Source of the DNA: Caldifarciminota bacterium
GTDB lineage: Bacteria > Hydrothermota > Tepidihabitantia > B3-TA06 > JALVRC01
NCBI GenBank assembly: GCA_027025255.1
Contig: JALVRC010000091.1
Span: 1 to 14,978, forward strand
Reading direction: 5' to 3'
DNA: 14,978 bases
Shown here in pieces: positions 12,826-14,978 of the stretch (position 1 is the stretch's first letter; each line of letters begins with the position of its first letter). The position numbers and the translations under genes were made by a program. Under the pieces are notes generated by a model. The model had not been told where the DNA came from. It did no database searches and saw only the letters and a list, made by a program, of their open reading frames with translations.

Positions 12826-13790
12826 TGGATTATAAAACTGCAGGTGTTGACCTTTCATCTTTAAGAAAAGCCAAAAATGATATAAAAAGCTTAATAAAAG
12901 AAAGCTTTAAAGGAATTTACGGAGAAGGACATTTTGCTTCAGGAAGTTTTATAGGAAATGAACTTATTCTTGCAAGTGTTGATGGAGTTGGAACAAAGGT
13001 AGAGATAGCACGAGAAATGGAGATTTATAATACTATAGGTGAAGATCTTGTTAATCATCTTGTTAACGATATGATGTCAACAGGGGCAGAGCCTTTTCTA
13101 TTTGTTGACTATATTGCATTTTCTCATATTAATCCCAGTCATATAGTTGATATTGTAAAAGGAATGGTAAAAGCCTGTAAGGAAAATAATTTATTGCTTG
13201 TTGCAGGAGAAACCGCACAGATGCCTGACATATATCATGAGAATAAATTTGACCTTGCAGGAACAATAATTGGACGCATTGAAAAAAACTCTTTTATTAC
13301 TGGCAAATACATAAGACCATCACATATCATTTATGCCCTCCCTTCATCTGGTCCACATACAAATGGTTATTCTCTTATTAGAAAAGTAATAAAAGAAAAA
13401 GATTTAAATCTTAATGAAAAAGTTTTTGGGAATAAGAGTCTTGGAGAGCTTTTACTTGCTGTACATAAATCCTACAGAAAAGACATCATCGCCTCAAAAA
13501 AATACCTTTCTGGCATTGCACATATTACAGGAGGAGGTCTTAAAGAAAATATAGAAAGGATTTTACCACCTCACGTCAATGCCCGTATAAACAAACAGCT
13601 TATAAGAACACTCCCCGTATTTAAGTATATAATGGAAAAAGGGGATATAAAAGAGGAAGAAATGTTTAAGGTTTTTAATATGGGCATAGGTATGGTTTTT
13701 ATTGCCCCGAGAAAATACGACTTGCCTTTTGAAGACGGTTATATTATTGGTGAAATAGAAAAAGGAGAAGGTAAGGTTATTCTTTCATGA
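12825..13790 (+). CDS. purM: Phosphoribosylformylglycinamidine cyclo-ligase (AIR synthase)
   Basis: PurM closes formylglycinamidine ribonucleotide to aminoimidazole ribonucleotide with ATP, the fifth step of de novo purine synthesis. The product is 321 aa, a little shorter than E. coli PurM (345). Signature motifs are present in order: YKTAGVD at the N-terminus, LILASVDGVGTKVEIA, GEDLVNHLVNDMMSTGAEP, FVDYIAF, VAGETAQMPDIY, GTIIGRIEK, SGPHTNGYSLIRK (Pro replacing the more usual Leu), HITGGGLKENI, and FNMGIGMVFI. No other pur gene is nearby, so the pathway is dispersed in this genome. It starts on the last base of the kbl stop and ends with an ATGA overlap into the next gene, so three genes are likely co-translated. 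Confidence 0.97.
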   Translation: MDYKTAGVDLSSLRKAKNDIKSLIKESFKGIYGEGHFASGSFIGNELILASVDGVGTKVEIAREMEIYNTIGEDLVNHLVNDMMSTGAEPFLFVDYIAFSHINPSHIVDIVKGMVKACKENNLLLVAGETAQMPDIYHENKFDLAGTIIGRIEKNSFITGKYIRPSHIIYALPSSGPHTNGYSLIRKVIKEKDLNLNEKVFGNKSLGELLLAVHKSYRKDIIASKKYLSGIAHITGGGLKENIERILPPHVNARINKQLIRTLPVFKYIMEKGDIKEEEMFKVFNMGIGMVFIAPRKYDLPFEDGYIIGEIEKGEGKVILS

Positions 13791-14122
13791 CCATAATAGA
13801 AAAAATTGATGATATAGAAAAAAAAACCGGCTTCAAATACAAGAAAAAAGCACTATATCTTATCTTTGAATCCATCAAGGCAAGTGGTATAAAAAATGCA
13901 GAGGAATTACTGTACACTATACGAACAAAAATCCAGGAAAAATATGGATTTTTAGGCTATAGTGTGTTAAAAAAATGGGGCATAAAAGAAACCACAGATA
14001 TAGGAAAAATCTTACGCATTTTTATTAAAGAAAGCATAATAAAAGCCGATGTAGAAGAAATTTTTTTTCCGGATTATATAGACTTAGAGGATTTTATAAA
14101 AGGCGATTACAACTTTGGATAG
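13787..14122 (+). CDS. Small conserved protein, probably Minf_1886 family
   Basis: This 111-aa protein of unknown function resembles the short Minf_1886-type conserved hypotheticals. The shared pattern is an N-terminal helix ending in an aromatic-rich segment (FKYKKKALYLIFESIKAS), a short hinge NAEELLYTIRTKIQEKYGFLGYSVLKKWGI, then TTDIGKILRIFIKESIIKA and a C-terminal acidic DLEDFIKGDYNF. This match is from memory of the family consensus and is moderate. No signal peptide, membrane segment or catalytic motif is visible. The ATG overlaps the purM stop (ATGA). Two homopolymers fall inside it, nine A's at 13818-13826 and eight T's near 14060, so the frame deserves a read check. The stop overlaps the helicase start by eight bases. 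Confidence 0.75.
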   Translation: MTIIEKIDDIEKKTGFKYKKKALYLIFESIKASGIKNAEELLYTIRTKIQEKYGFLGYSVLKKWGIKETTDIGKILRIFIKESIIKADVEEIFFPDYIDLEDFIKGDYNFG

Positions 14123-14978
14123 TAAAAGCTTCATAGAATACTTTCTTTCTCCGAAAGGACCTCTGTCAAAGGTAGTTCCTAATTTTGAATTCAGAACAAA
14201 TCAGATAGCAATGGCTCTAAAAATATGGGACAGTCTAATAAACAACAAAATATTTATGGCAGAAGCTGGTACAGGGACTGGGAAAAGCCTTGCATACCTT
14301 TTACCAGCCATAATGCATTCCAGAACAATTGGCATGGGAACGGTTATCGCCACCTATACTCGCATTCTACAACATCAATTAATACAAAAAGACATTCCTA
14401 TCATCAATCAAGCATTACAAAAAATAGATATCCCTCCTATAAAAGCTGTACCTCTTTTCGGCGAAAAAAACTATATCTGCCTTATACAACTTGATAAAAT
14501 GAAGAGATGGGGTATTTTGAAAGAGGACGAAGCAAGCTATTTCAGAAAAAATATTATAAAAGGCGAATACCTTATAGAAGACGAGCCAGAATATATAAAA
14601 AAACAGATAGGAAGAGACTCTTCCCGGGCTTTAGGTAAAAAATGTCCTTATTTTACGAGGTGCTTTTACCACAAAATAAGAAAAGAAATAAAAGAAGCTG
14701 ACATTGCTGTTGTCAATCAATCCTTGTTCTTTTCTTTAAAACCAGATGCCTTACCTCAAGGCGGAATTATATTTGATGAAGCCCATCATCTTGAGGACGT
14801 AATTGCCAACAGCTTTGGTGTCTATCTATCAGAAAAAATTATAACAAACTTTCTTGATTACATTTATAACAAAAAGAAAGGCGGAATCTTAAACAAATTG
14901 CCAATCAAAGAAGCCCATAAAAAACGTATTGTTAATACGGTAATGTTTATAAGAAATGAAATTGTAGAAATGTGGGAT
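14115..14978 (+). CDS. dinG: DinG/Rad3-type ATP-dependent DNA helicase, N-terminal part (3' truncated)
   Basis: An open frame of 288 codons runs to the right edge with no stop. It is an XPD/DinG-type superfamily 2 helicase, which unwinds DNA (and in DinG also R-loops) during repair or replication stress. The ATG at 14211 would cut away the conserved FEFRTNQ region, so I favour the TTG at 14115: it gives MDSKSFIEYFLSPKGPLSKV, the usual DinG start, and overlaps the preceding stop. Seen in order are FEFRTNQ, Walker A EAGTGTGKS (Lys57), YTRILQHQ, FGEKNYIC (Cys122), CPYFTRC (Cys177, Cys183), ADIAVVNQS, and Walker B IIFDEAHH (Asp221). Three Fe-S cysteines are visible. A fourth, expected in a C-x-G-x-x-C arrangement before Cys177, is Ala172. 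There is no N-terminal exonuclease domain. Confidence 0.9.
   Translation, partial: MDSKSFIEYFLSPKGPLSKVVPNFEFRTNQIAMALKIWDSLINNKIFMAEAGTGTGKSLAYLLPAIMHSRTIGMGTVIATYTRILQHQLIQKDIPIINQALQKIDIPPIKAVPLFGEKNYICLIQLDKMKRWGILKEDEASYFRKNIIKGEYLIEDEPEYIKKQIGRDSSRALGKKCPYFTRCFYHKIRKEIKEADIAVVNQSLFFSLKPDALPQGGIIFDEAHHLEDVIANSFGVYLSEKIITNFLDYIYNKKKGGILNKLPIKEAHKKRIVNTVMFIRNEIVEMWD

Noticed and set aside
14225..14494. An 89-codon plus-strand frame beginning at 14225
   Set aside because: The DinG frame covers it with Walker A and Fe-S motifs; the alternative translation has no conserved pattern.

Overview
The window is 14,978 bases of AT-rich bacterial DNA (by eye about 35% GC). Every gene I can support lies on the + strand, and they are packed almost without gaps. 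It holds 16 protein genes. The first (pheT) and the last (a DinG-like helicase) run off the window edges. I see no rRNA, tRNA, CRISPR array, insertion sequence or phage gene. The coding content is housekeeping plus several uncharacterised proteins, so this looks like a chromosomal core region. The ferredoxin-fused ETF suggests an anaerobe. The PheT tail is of the archaeal/spirochaetal kind, lacking the C-terminal FDX-ACB domain. Together with low GC and lineage-specific periplasm-type proteins, this fits a deep-branching or candidate-phylum anaerobe (WOR-3-like and spirochaete-like are both possible). That assignment is an inference with low confidence.

Layout. (1) 1-3992: the end of pheT; a 329-aa protein with a coiled coil and YD-like repeats; a bifunctional NAD(P)H-hydrate repair enzyme (NnrE+NnrD); and a 389-aa protein, possibly a beta-propeller. 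The last three are joined by ATGA and GTGA overlaps. (2) 3993-4104: the only intergenic gap over 100 bases. It carries a good sigma70-type promoter and a strong Shine-Dalgarno for acpP. (3) 4105-8138: acpP-fabF-etfB-etfA-coaE, tightly coupled and centred on acyl carriers, CoA and flavin electron transfer. (4) 8132-11628: a TPR/parvulin-type isomerase, an aldehyde dehydrogenase and a small two-helix membrane protein. (5) 11641-14978: kbl, purM, a Minf_1886-like small protein and a DinG/Rad3-type helicase.

How they fit. AcpP and FabF elongate fatty acids, and CoaE makes the CoA needed for acyl-CoA and for the AcpP prosthetic group. The ferredoxin-EtfA/EtfB pair is the type that couples flavin dehydrogenases to ferredoxin. 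Kbl produces or consumes acetyl-CoA and glycine, and PurM acts in purine synthesis, which uses glycine. Most of the run from acpP onward could be one long transcript, since no convincing terminator is visible inside it.

Points most worth a second look: coaE has no ATG, GTG or TTG start upstream of its P-loop; its most likely start is an ATA that overlaps the etfA stop (ATAG). A slippery A-AAA-AAA heptamer lies just before that stop, and a large hairpin lies just after. A perfect 15-bp hairpin lies inside the start of the nnr gene. The DinG-like protein seems to lack one of the four Fe-S cysteines.
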